NCBI RefSeq assembly: GCF_021129305.1
Contig: NZ_JAJOMB010000021.1
Coordinates: forward strand, 62,001 to 126,000
Reading direction: 5' to 3'
DNA length: 64,000 nt
DNA from: Kineosporia babensis
GTDB taxonomy: Bacteria; Actinomycetota; Actinomycetes; Actinomycetales; Kineosporiaceae
Part shown: positions 53,503 to 61,380 of the stretch, one piece after another
How positions within the stretch are numbered: position 1 is the stretch's first letter
How the letters are laid out: each line of letters starts with the position of its first letter
The notes under the pieces: generated by a model
Told to the model about the DNA's origin: nothing
What the model saw: the letters and a program-made list of their open reading frames with translations, nothing else
Database searches by the model: none
Position numbers and translations under genes: made by a program

Positions 53503-54690
53503 GTGCACGATCCCGGGTACGAGAGATCCTTGAAGGTCGTCTACGATCGGATTGCACACAATTTCAGCCGAGCCGAACCTCGCAAGCGCGCCTGGAACTA
53601 TCTGGTCGACCTTCCGAAAGCTCATTCAGCCGGGCTGCGGCGGGGCGAGACGGTCGGCCACTATTCCGGGGAAATCCGCGCCGACGGGGTGCAGCGGCTG
53701 CTCACCTCGGCCCGCTGGGACGAGTTCTCGGTGCGGGAGGAACTGCGCGCCATCGCCATTCAGGCCGGTGGGCGGACCGGCGGCACGCTGTTCCTGACCG
53801 AGATCGCCTTCCCCAAGAAGGGCCGCAACGCGGTCGCGGTGGAACGCCAGTACAGCCACGACACCCAGCGGGTGGAGAACTGCCAGATCGGCCTGCTGCT
53901 GTTCTATCTGACCGCCGACCGGCAGGCATTCCTGATCGACTCCGAGTTGTATCTGCCGCCGGCCTGGGTGAGCGACCCGAAACGACGTGAGCAGGCACAG
54001 ATCCCGCCCGAAGTGGTTTACCGCAGCAAGTCGGCAATCGCGGCGGAGATGATTCGCCGGGCCTGGGAAAGCTCGATCCGGCCGGTCTGGGTGGCCTGCA
54101 ATCTCGTCTGCACCGAGAAGCCCATCCTGCATCGCCTGTTGCGTCGTTACGGGGTTCAGCACCTGGTCGCGGGCAGCGCCGGAGAGATGCAGGCGGGCGG
54201 GGTGGGCCAGTTCGGGCAGTTCGGCAAAGCCCTGACCGACGAGTCGCAGAACCCGCCGGCGGCCGGCACCGTGCCCGGCCACGAGATGCTGCAGCTGCGC
54301 AACACCGTGCTGCATCGCTTCTCCACCCGCAGCCCCGATCCGGCCCGGATCGAGATGTCGTATCTGATGCTCTCGGGCACCAACCGCAACGCCCGGGCCC
54401 GCTCGTACTACACGGCCTACCTGCGCCCCCATGCCGGGCTGGCCGAGGTGGTGCCGATCGTGCAGTTGATCGAGGGGGCGGCGGCGCACTGCCGGGCGGT
54501 GAAGCAGAAGACCGGGCTGGGGCACTACGAGGTGCGTAGCTGGCGGGGGTGGTACCGGCACGTCACGCTGGCCTCGGCGGCCCAGATGGCGCTGGAGCTG
54601 GCCCGGCACGACAACCACGGCGATCTGCGGCCGCAGTACGTGGACCTGCGCGATGTGGCGTACTCCGGGAAGGGGCAGACCGCCGTCTGA
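53503..54690 (+). CDS. IS701-type transposase homologue with replaced catalytic residues
   Basis: 395 residues, full IS701-transposase length. The N-terminal domain (RIAHNFSRAEPRKRAWNYL, GVQRLLTSARWDEFSVREEL) and RNase-H-fold landmarks (KKGRNAVAVERQYSHDTQRV, NCQIGLLLFY, DSELYLPPAWVSD, YEVRSWRGWYRHVTL) match the family. The first catalytic Asp, normally in V-D-E-T-G, is Thr99 (FLTEIAFPKKG); the second, in W-V-x-x-D-E-x-Y-G, is Asn200 (WVACNLVC); the third site falls in IEGAAAHC, where only E324 is acidic. No terminal inverted repeats or target duplication were found. GGAGGGGG precedes the GTG at 53503. Likely a transposase-derived non-transposing protein. Confidence 0.82.
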   Translation: MHDPGYERSLKVVYDRIAHNFSRAEPRKRAWNYLVDLPKAHSAGLRRGETVGHYSGEIRADGVQRLLTSARWDEFSVREELRAIAIQAGGRTGGTLFLTEIAFPKKGRNAVAVERQYSHDTQRVENCQIGLLLFYLTADRQAFLIDSELYLPPAWVSDPKRREQAQIPPEVVYRSKSAIAAEMIRRAWESSIRPVWVACNLVCTEKPILHRLLRRYGVQHLVAGSAGEMQAGGVGQFGQFGKALTDESQNPPAAGTVPGHEMLQLRNTVLHRFSTRSPDPARIEMSYLMLSGTNRNARARSYYTAYLRPHAGLAEVVPIVQLIEGAAAHCRAVKQKTGLGHYEVRSWRGWYRHVTLASAAQMALELARHDNHGDLRPQYVDLRDVAYSGKGQTAV

Positions 54691-54846
54691 TCCTCCCTTG
54701 GTCTTGTCCGCTCCCCAGGTTGTGCTTGCAGCTGGGCGAGGGGCTGCTTCGGCATGCCATCCATCGAGCCGGATTCGGACTGGCTGCGGACCCATACCCA
54801 CCCGCCCCCTTCCCCTCCTGCTCCGGCTTCACCAGCGCTGGTCGCC

Positions 54847-54911
54847 TTTGCCAGCTCTGGTTGCGCTGGAAGCGCCCGATCCGTGCTTCCAGCGCGACTA
54901 AAGCTGGCAAA
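54847..54911. repeat. 27-bp imperfect inverted repeat
   Basis: Arms 54847-54873 and 54885-54911 pair over 27 positions with about four mismatches or wobbles (TTTGCCAGCT ... GCGCTGGAAGC) around an 11-nt loop. It lies between convergent genes, 156 bp after the IS701-like stop. Could be a terminator or part of a repeat element. Confidence 0.6.
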
Positions 54912-54936
54912 CCTGGGACGGATGGGGGGTGGGGAT

Positions 54937-54971
54937 GGGAGGGCGGCGGAGTGCTGAGCCGCCGCCCTTCC
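54937..54971 (-). terminator. Terminator of the GST gene
   Basis: GGGAGGGCGGCGG / CCGCCGCCCTTCC stem (one mismatch) with a 9-nt loop, 14 bp beyond the GST-family stop codon on the minus strand. No T-run. Confidence 0.6.
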
Positions 54972-54984
54972 TTAGCTCGGCCAG

Positions 54985-56022
54985 TTACAGGGGATTGTGT
55001 TCGGAGGGCACCCGCTCGCTCTCGCGGACAGGGCTGGGAGGGGTGCCGTCACCGAACGGGCGGCCGCCCAGCTGCTCCCGGTGGTGCGGGGTAAGCCAGT
55101 TCGAGAGGTCCGGGCCGGCGGGGACGATCTGGGTGGGGTTGATGTCCTCGTGGACCACGTAATAGTGCTTCTTGATGTGGTCGAAGTCCGTGGTGTCGCC
55201 GAAGCCGGGGGTCTGGAACAGGTCGCGGGCGTACGCCCAGAGCGCCGGGAACTCGCTCAGCTTCTGGCGGTTGCACTTGAAATGCCCGTGGTACACAGCG
55301 TCGAACCGGGCCAGGGTGGTGAAGAGCCGTACGTCGGCCTCGGTGATGGTGTCGCCGACGAGGAAGCGCTGGTTCGTCAGACGTTCCTCCAGCCAGTCCA
55401 TCGCGTCGAACAGGCGCTTGTAGGCCCGCTCGTAGGCCTCCTGGCTGCCGGCGAACCCGCACCGGTACACGCCGTTGTTCACGTCCTTGAACACCCGCAG
55501 CGCGACCTCGTCGATCTCGTCACGCAGGTGTGAGGGGTAGAGCTGGGGCGCACCCTCGCGGTGAAACTCCGTCCACTCGGTGGAGAAGTCGAGGGTGATC
55601 TGGGGGTAGTTGTTGGTCACGACCTGGCCGGTGGGCACGTCGACCATGGCGGGGACGGTGATCCCGCGGGGGTAGTCCGGGAAGCGGGCGAAGTAGGCGT
55701 CCTGGATGCGGGGGATGCCAAGCACCGGGTCCACGCCGCCCGGGTCCAGGTCGAAGGTCCAGCTGCGGCGATCGTGGGTAGGGCCGCACACCCCCATGGA
55801 GATCGCGTCCTCCAGGCCGAGCAGCCGGCGCACGATGATCGCGCGGTTGGCCCAGGGGCAGGCCCGGGCCACCACCAGGCGGTAGCGGCCGGCCTCCACC
55901 GGATAACCGTCGGCGCCGTCCCGGGTGATCCGGGTGGCGATGTAGTTGGCGTCGCGGGTGAACTCCTGTCCACTCGTCACGTAGGCGCCGGCCGTCGAGT
56001 TCTCCGAGTTTTCGTTGCTCAC
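54985..56022 (-). CDS. Xi-class glutathione S-transferase / hydroquinone reductase (ECM4-like)
   Basis: 345 residues. Xi-class thioltransferase: YPVEAGRYRLVVARACPWAN contains the catalytic C-P-W-A motif, followed by RAIIVRRLLGLEDAISMGV, the substrate segment ITVPAMVDVPTGQVVTNNYP, and the all-alpha domain RFLVGDTITEADVRLFTTLA, RFDAVYHGHFKCN. In proteobacteria these reduce glutathionyl-hydroquinones; actinobacteria use mycothiol, so the thiol partner here is uncertain. GTG at 56022 (VSNENSENSTAG) is preferred; the frame continues to 56118. Divergent from the TauE/SafE gene by 136 bp. Confidence 0.92.
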   Translation of the reverse strand: MSNENSENSTAGAYVTSGQEFTRDANYIATRITRDGADGYPVEAGRYRLVVARACPWANRAIIVRRLLGLEDAISMGVCGPTHDRRSWTFDLDPGGVDPVLGIPRIQDAYFARFPDYPRGITVPAMVDVPTGQVVTNNYPQITLDFSTEWTEFHREGAPQLYPSHLRDEIDEVALRVFKDVNNGVYRCGFAGSQEAYERAYKRLFDAMDWLEERLTNQRFLVGDTITEADVRLFTTLARFDAVYHGHFKCNRQKLSEFPALWAYARDLFQTPGFGDTTDFDHIKKHYYVVHEDINPTQIVPAGPDLSNWLTPHHREQLGGRPFGDGTPPSPVRESERVPSEHNPL

Positions 56023-56146
56023 GCAATCATTCTGCCTCCTCGGCCGCCCCGCCGCCTCCCCCCGTCCCCCGGTTGACATCACCCCAGCCCAGCCGGTCCT
56101 TCGTAACAGTCCCTTCACAGGGGTGTGCAGAATCTTCTCTACCTTT

Positions 56147-56152
56147 TATAGT
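56147..56152 (+). promoter_or_regulatory. -10 box for a leaderless TauE/SafE transcript
   Basis: TATAGT ends 6 nt before the ATG at 56159, and no Shine-Dalgarno precedes that ATG, so transcription probably starts on the start codon. The -35 is not clear. Confidence 0.5.
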
Positions 56153-56158
56153 CACCCG

Positions 56159-57106
56159 ATGGACTTTGATCCGTTGATGGCCCTGGCCGCGTTCGGCATC
56201 GGCATCGTGGTCGGCCTGACCGGGATGGGCGGGGGCGCCCTGATGACCCCGGTGCTGGTGCTGTTCTTCGGGGTGACCCCGATGGCGGCGGTCTCCAGCG
56301 ACCTGGTCGCGGCGGCGGTGATGAAGCCGGTCGGCTCGTGGGTGCACCTGCGCCGCGGCACGGTGAACCTGAAGCTGGTGTTCTGGCTGTGCGCCGGGTC
56401 GATCCCCACCGCGTTCTGCGGCGTGCTGGTGGCCCGGGCCTTCGGCAGCGGCGAATCGGTGCAGCACGCGATCAAGATGGCACTCGGCGTGGCCCTGCTG
56501 ATCGCGATGACCGGGCTGTGCGTGCGGATGTACCAGGGGTTGCGCGAGCGGGCGGCGCGACGCGACGGCCGGGTGGAGCCGGAGACCGAGGCCTTGCCCC
56601 AGGTGGCGGTCCGGCCGATCCCCACGTTGCTGGTCGGGGCGCTCGGTGGGCTGATCGTCGGGATCACCTCGGTAGGCAGCGGATCGCTGATCATCATTGC
56701 CCTGATGGCGCTGTACCCGGCACTCAAGGCGGCCCAGCTGGTCGGCACCGACCTGGTTCAGGCTGTGCCGCTGGTATTTTCGGCCGCGCTCGGGCACATC
56801 CTGTTCGGCGACTTCCAGCTCGACCTCACCCTGGCCCTGATCGTCGGCAGCGTGCCCGGCGCCTGGCTCGGCGCCCAGCTCTCCACCCGACTGCCCGGCG
56901 CCCTGGTCCAGCGCGCGCTGGCGTTCGTGTTGCTGGCCTCGGCGCTGAAACTGTTCGGTGTGGGAAATGTGGAAACCGGGATCATTCTGCTCTCGGCGCT
57001 GATCGTGGCTCCCCTGGTGTGGATGGGACTGCGCCGTCGTCACGGATTCACTGCGCTCGCAGTGGCCGGCGAGGACGAGGCGCGCGAACCAGAACCCGTC
57101 CCATAA
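56159..57106 (+). CDS. TauE/SafE (TSUP) family membrane permease
   Basis: 315 residues, eight hydrophobic helices in two repeats: FGIGIVVGLTGMGGGALMTP and GALGGLIVGITSVGSGSLII carry the two G-x-G-G/S-G motifs of the sulfite-exporter family, with DLVAAAVMKPVGSWVHLRRG and DLVQAVPLVFSAALGHILFG as the matching second motifs. A ~40-residue charged loop joins the halves. The substrate (sulfite, organosulfonate or other anion) is unknown. The start at 56159 follows the -10 box directly; the frame opens further upstream at 56015. Confidence 0.93.
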   Translation: MDFDPLMALAAFGIGIVVGLTGMGGGALMTPVLVLFFGVTPMAAVSSDLVAAAVMKPVGSWVHLRRGTVNLKLVFWLCAGSIPTAFCGVLVARAFGSGESVQHAIKMALGVALLIAMTGLCVRMYQGLRERAARRDGRVEPETEALPQVAVRPIPTLLVGALGGLIVGITSVGSGSLIIIALMALYPALKAAQLVGTDLVQAVPLVFSAALGHILFGDFQLDLTLALIVGSVPGAWLGAQLSTRLPGALVQRALAFVLLASALKLFGVGNVETGIILLSALIVAPLVWMGLRRRHGFTALAVAGEDEAREPEPVP

Positions 57107-57127
57107 AACCTGACATCGATGGCACGA

Positions 57128-57166
57128 GAACGGCCGCTCCTCAGGGGATCTGAGGGGCGGCCGTTC
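57128..57166 (+). terminator. Terminator of the TauE/SafE gene
   Basis: 16-bp stem GAACGGCCGCTCCTCA / TGAGGGGCGGCCGTTC (one G-U) with a 7-nt loop, 21 bp after the stop; followed by CGCTTTGG, a short T-run. Confidence 0.75.
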
Positions 57167-57305
57167 CGCTTTGGTGAGCATCAATCCGTAGTCGGGATAT
57201 ACGCGTAGTAGTTTGTTTTACATATTTCTAGTTTTCTTCACCCAAGGGTCACGTACAGGGCAATACTGACTCCACTTTCTTCTCCCTTGGACAGCTGGAG
57301 ATCTC

Positions 57306-59651
57306 ATGCGTACAGCTCTCTCCGGCCGACAGCGGACGCTTGCGGGGTTACTGGTCACGGCAATGCTGGGCGCTGCCCTCACCGTGACTGCCCCGATCGC
57401 GAATGCCGCTGTCGTCCGCGACGGTTCGTCGTCCGCTGCGGCCGCCGCCTCCTGTTACGAGATCAAGCAGGTAGCTCCCACCTCGCCGGACGGCGTCTAC
57501 TGGCTGCAGACTCCCACCCTGGTCGCCCCCGCCCAGTTCTACTGTGACCAGACCACCGACGGCGGCGGCTGGGTCCTGGTCGGCCGTGGCCGGGACAACT
57601 GGACCTTCCAGTCCGACGGCCAGGGCACCCCGGCCGAGATCAACGCAACTCCTTCCGGCACTGATGCTTTCACCCCGGTCACGCTGCCCGCCAAGACCAT
57701 CGACGCGCTGCTCGACGGCGGCCGGCCGGACGCGCTCACCGAGGGGGTGCGACTGAAGCGGGCCCGCAACGTCGACGGAACCACCTCCCAGGAAGTGCGT
57801 TTCCGGCTGTCCAACCGCTCCCGCTGGACCTGGGCGATCAACGCCGCCCTGCCGATCACCAACTGGTCGATGACCGCCACCGGCAACAGCGGCACCGGCA
57901 CGGCCTCCGGTAACAGCGCGAGCACCGGGAACTGGGGCTCCGACCAGACCTGGGCCCGGGTCAGCACGACCACCAACAGCAACGAGAACTACCGGGCCGG
58001 ATGGGCTTACGGCAGCTCGGCCACCGGCAGCACCAGCGACACCAGCTACATCTGGAAGAACTCCAGCTCGGCCCGGGCGATGCCGTTCACCCAGGTCTAC
58101 CTCCGACCGCGGCTGCTCTCGAGCGCGGTGAGCTACCCGGCGATCACCGACAGCGGCACCGAGGCCAGCACCCAGCGGGCGATGGCCGACAGCCGCACGC
58201 TCGCGAACCCCTGGGGCGTGGGCGGTCTGGCCAGCGGAGTGGACAGCGTCGACACCACCGAGGTCAAGGCCCTGGCCCAGGTGGGCAACCGGATGATCGT
58301 GGGCGGCAACTTCGCCTATGTCCAGCAGGACGCGGACGGCACCGGCCGGGTGGAGCAGGCCCGGCTGGCCGCCTTCGATGTGGATACCGGGGAATGGCTG
58401 GACGATTTCCGGCCCACCCTGGACGGTCAGGTCGAGCGGCTGATCGCGTTGCCCAACGGAAATGTCGTGGCGGGCGGCAACTTCAGCACGGTCAACGGTC
58501 AGGCCGCGCCGGGCATTGTGGCGCTGAACCCGACCACCGGGGCGACCGACACCTCCTGGCAGGTCAACCTGGAGCAGCGGCAGAGCAGCCAGCCCTTGTA
58601 CGTCCGCGGGCTGGAGATCTCCGGCGGATACCTCTACATCGGAGGGAATTTCACCCACGTGTCCGGCGGTACCCGGCCCACGGCCGTCTACTCCCGTTCA
58701 CTCACCCGAGTTTCGGCGAGCAACGGTACCCCCGACGAGAACTGGCGGCCGGAGGTGCTCGGCAACATCAACGCCATCGAGGGGTCGGCCAACGGCGAAC
58801 GGGTCTACGTGGTGGGCCGTTTCGAGACGATCAACCAGACCGCCACCGGCTACTTCGCCGTGCTGAGCACCGCCGACGGGGCTGCACTGGTGCCCGGCCT
58901 GGCCGCGCCGCAGTTCAGCAACGCCAGCTCGCGCTACCAGCAGGGAGTGGTCGAGGTCGGCGACAAGGTGTACGAGGGCGGGGCCGAGCACATGATGTTC
59001 GGCTATGACACCGCCACGCTGAACCTGGCCTCCTCGGCGATCGCCCACAACAAGGGTGACTTCCAGGTGCTCACCGCCAAGGACGGCATCGTCTACGCCA
59101 GTTGCCACTGCTCGCAGTGGCTGTACTCAGGGGCGAAGAACTGGCCCAGCCCGACCGGCTGGAACCAGGCCGACAACATCGAGTACATCGGCGCCTGGGA
59201 TGCTGCGACCGGCACCTACCTTCCGGAGTTCCTTCCGGCCGGGGTGGCCTCGCGCGGCAAGTTCGGCGCCTGGGCCCTGGAATTCGACAGCAACGGCGTG
59301 CTCTGGGCCGGCGGCGACTTCGTCAGCGGCCGCAACACCAACGGAACCCGGGTCTGGACCGGCGCGTTCATGCGCTTCGCCCCGATCGACTCCACCGCTC
59401 CTGGCGCACCCGCGGATTTCACCAGCCGCGTGGTCACCAACGGGCTGCGGCTGACCTGGAGCCCGGCCACCGACTCGTCGGGCCGGGCGGTGCGCTACGA
59501 ACTGATTGCCGACGACCGGGTGATCACCACGCTGAATGCAGCCACTGTGCTGCTCGACCCGCCCACCGAGACGACGCGCTATTTCGTGCGAACCATCGAC
59601 CGGGCCGGTAACCGCAGCGCCAGTACACCGGTGCTGACCTACACGCCATAA
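57306..59651 (+). CDS. Secreted fibrinogen-like / beta-propeller / FN3 protein
   Basis: 781 residues. Sec signal peptide (R-rich start, GLLVTAMLGAALTVTAPIANA, cleavage near residue 34). Residues 50-270 form a fibrinogen-C-like domain: ASCYEIKQVAPTSPDGVYWL, FYCDQTTDGGGWVLVGRGRD. Residues 300-680 contain several beta-propeller strands of the DUF5122/delta-60 type (MIVGGNFAYVQQDADG, NVVAGGNFSTVNGQAAPGIV, YLYIGGNFTHVSGG, VLWAGGDFVSGRN). An FN3 domain closes the protein (APGAPADFTSRVVTNGLRLT). Extracellular and probably carbohydrate- or surface-binding; enzymatic motifs are not evident. GGAG precedes the ATG. Confidence 0.85.
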   Translation: MRTALSGRQRTLAGLLVTAMLGAALTVTAPIANAAVVRDGSSSAAAAASCYEIKQVAPTSPDGVYWLQTPTLVAPAQFYCDQTTDGGGWVLVGRGRDNWTFQSDGQGTPAEINATPSGTDAFTPVTLPAKTIDALLDGGRPDALTEGVRLKRARNVDGTTSQEVRFRLSNRSRWTWAINAALPITNWSMTATGNSGTGTASGNSASTGNWGSDQTWARVSTTTNSNENYRAGWAYGSSATGSTSDTSYIWKNSSSARAMPFTQVYLRPRLLSSAVSYPAITDSGTEASTQRAMADSRTLANPWGVGGLASGVDSVDTTEVKALAQVGNRMIVGGNFAYVQQDADGTGRVEQARLAAFDVDTGEWLDDFRPTLDGQVERLIALPNGNVVAGGNFSTVNGQAAPGIVALNPTTGATDTSWQVNLEQRQSSQPLYVRGLEISGGYLYIGGNFTHVSGGTRPTAVYSRSLTRVSASNGTPDENWRPEVLGNINAIEGSANGERVYVVGRFETINQTATGYFAVLSTADGAALVPGLAAPQFSNASSRYQQGVVEVGDKVYEGGAEHMMFGYDTATLNLASSAIAHNKGDFQVLTAKDGIVYASCHCSQWLYSGAKNWPSPTGWNQADNIEYIGAWDAATGTYLPEFLPAGVASRGKFGAWALEFDSNGVLWAGGDFVSGRNTNGTRVWTGAFMRFAPIDSTAPGAPADFTSRVVTNGLRLTWSPATDSSGRAVRYELIADDRVITTLNAATVLLDPPTETTRYFVRTIDRAGNRSASTPVLTYTP

Positions 59652-59661
59652 CAATGGACGA

Positions 59662-59695
59662 GGGGGCACCGGTTTTCGAACCGGTGCCCCCTTTT
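59662..59695 (+). terminator. Strong intrinsic terminator
   Basis: 13-bp perfect stem GGGGGCACCGGTT / AACCGGTGCCCCC with a TTCG tetraloop followed by TTTT, 10 bp after the stop of the secreted protein. It probably also stops leftward transcription from the WecG/TagA gene. Confidence 0.92.
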
Positions 59696-59699
59696 CGCG

Positions 59700-60590
59700 C
59701 TACCTACGGAAGAACCAGGCCCCAGCCAGCCGGAGCAGGAACTCGGGGTTGCCGACAAGGTACCGTCGAGCCAGCCGCCGGGGCTCCAGCCACATCCGCC
59801 AGAGCCACTCCAGCCCCCAGCCGACCATCCACTGCGGCGGCCTCCGGTTGTTACCGCTGATCCAATCGAAAAGACCACCGCAAGTCAGCATTACGCCGTT
59901 GACCTGATACCGGTGCTGCTGAACCCACTGCTGCTGCCGCGGATCGCCGAGCCCGACCAGCACCACCTTGGCCCCGCTGGCCACGATCGCCTGGACCACC
60001 TGCTCATCCTGATCCGGGGTGAAGAACCCGTCGTGGGTATACGTCTTCAGACCGGGCACTTGCGCTTCCAGCCGAGCTGCAGCTTTCTGCGCCACTTCTG
60101 GCTGGCCACCCAGCAGGAACAGGCCGAAATCCCGCCGTTTGCACATCTGCGCCAGCGGCAGCGCCACGTCGGTGGTGGCGACCCGTTCTTCGGCCGACAG
60201 TCCCAGGAGGCGGCTGGCCCAGACCAGGGACTGGCCGTCGAGATAATTGACATCGTTCGCCCGGAACAGTTCTCGGGTTTCGGGCCGGCGGGCGCTCAGA
60301 TTGACGACGTTCGCGTTGACCCCGGCGGCGGTTCGGCTCACGCCCTGGTCGACCCAGGCCTCGACCGTGCCCACGAGTTGCTCGATGGTGCAGTTGGAAA
60401 GCTTCAGGCCGAAGAGTTCGGCCTGGTCGTAATCCGGTACCGAGGTACTGATCCGCAGATCGCTGCCGGGTACGGTCCGGATCAGGGGTTGCGGCTGGAC
60501 CTGCCTGCTTGGAGACGCTGGTGCTCGAGTCGGTTCCGGAGGCTCACCCCGGGTGGGGAGCGCGGTTTCGGTTCCCGGCTCAGGCACCAC
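59700..60590 (-). CDS. WecG/TagA/CpsF family glycosyltransferase
   Basis: 296 residues. GT26 enzyme that adds a sugar to a lipid-linked intermediate. After a ~55-residue Pro-rich start, the domain runs from FGLKLSNCTIEQLVGTVEAW through VNANVVNLSARRPETRELFR, DGQSLVWASRLLG, FLLGGQPEVAQKAAARLEAQ, VVLVGLGDPRQQQWV and WISGNNRRPPQWM to GLEWLWRMWLEPRRLARRYL, all GT26 landmarks. GTG starts at 60590 or 60587; it overlaps the upstream lipoprotein by about 11 nt, so the two are coupled. Belongs to an exopolysaccharide locus. Confidence 0.92.
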   Translation of the reverse strand: MVPEPGTETALPTRGEPPEPTRAPASPSRQVQPQPLIRTVPGSDLRISTSVPDYDQAELFGLKLSNCTIEQLVGTVEAWVDQGVSRTAAGVNANVVNLSARRPETRELFRANDVNYLDGQSLVWASRLLGLSAEERVATTDVALPLAQMCKRRDFGLFLLGGQPEVAQKAAARLEAQVPGLKTYTHDGFFTPDQDEQVVQAIVASGAKVVLVGLGDPRQQQWVQQHRYQVNGVMLTCGGLFDWISGNNRRPPQWMVGWGLEWLWRMWLEPRRLARRYLVGNPEFLLRLAGAWFFRR

Positions 60591-61377
60591 CGCGGGCCGC
60601 CCTCCGGGCTTCTTCCCGGGCCTGTCTCGCCTGTCTCCGGGCCAGCTGGTCGGCTTCGCGGGCCTGTTGCCGGGCGAGTTTGGCGGCTTCCTGCTTGATC
60701 TCCCAGAGCGGTCTGACCTCGACCGGTTCTCCGTCCGGGGGTGTGTACTCGATCCGGTCGATCCGGGAGACCGACTGCTGGGTGGCGACCAGGGTGGTCA
60801 GCGTGGCCCCCGCCTCCACGGTGACTGCGGACGTCAGCGCGGCGATGGTCCCATCCATGGCGATCTCCTGGTTGTTGACGGCGGCCGGTTGTGACATCGC
60901 GAGGCTGATGAACGAGGCGACCGGGAACAGGTCGACCGGACCGGGTTCACCCAGCACGCGGAAACCCTTGACGGAGAAGTCTTCGGTGGTGTGGTTGCGA
61001 ACGGTGACGGAAACCATCTGGAGGGCCGGGGAACGGGTCTTGCGCAGGAAGGACTTGAGCTGCCTGACGTTCTCCTGCTGGCCGCTGGCCGGGAAGTCGA
61101 CGGTGACCCGCAGGTCGCCGGTCTCGTACACGTAGGTTCCGCCGCCCTGCAGGCCTTTCACCGGTTCGGCCTCGGCCACCGGCTCCGGTTCAGCTTCCGT
61201 CGAAGCCGAAGCCGAGGCTGCCTCCGACGCCGAGGAAGCCGGGGCCGGCTTGCTGGGACTGGGCGAGGCTACGGCGAGTTCACCGAGGCTCTGCTCCGAC
61301 CCGGCACAGGCCACCAGCGCACCGGCGGTTACCAGGATCAGGACAGAGCTCAGCCCTCGTCTGCGGGCACCGGGCAT
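60580..61377 (-). CDS. Lipoprotein of the exopolysaccharide locus
   Basis: 265 residues. Signal and lipobox LSSVLILVTAGALVACAGSE (Cys near 24), a Ser/Ala/Pro/Glu-rich linker, then a beta-rich domain (about 75-215: YVYETGDLRVTVDFPASGQQ, LQMVSVTVRNHTTEDFSVKG) resembling a DUF4352-type immunoglobulin fold. The final ~45 residues are a highly charged, Arg/Ala helix (KLARQQAREADQLARRQARQ), likely coiled coil. Function unknown; its place between Wzz-like and WecG-like genes suggests a role in polysaccharide assembly at the membrane. Confidence 0.8.
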   Translation of the reverse strand: MPGARRRGLSSVLILVTAGALVACAGSEQSLGELAVASPSPSKPAPASSASEAASASASTEAEPEPVAEAEPVKGLQGGGTYVYETGDLRVTVDFPASGQQENVRQLKSFLRKTRSPALQMVSVTVRNHTTEDFSVKGFRVLGEPGPVDLFPVASFISLAMSQPAAVNNQEIAMDGTIAALTSAVTVEAGATLTTLVATQQSVSRIDRIEYTPPDGEPVEVRPLWEIKQEAAKLARQQAREADQLARRQARQAREEARRAARGGA

Positions 61378-61380
61378 GAC

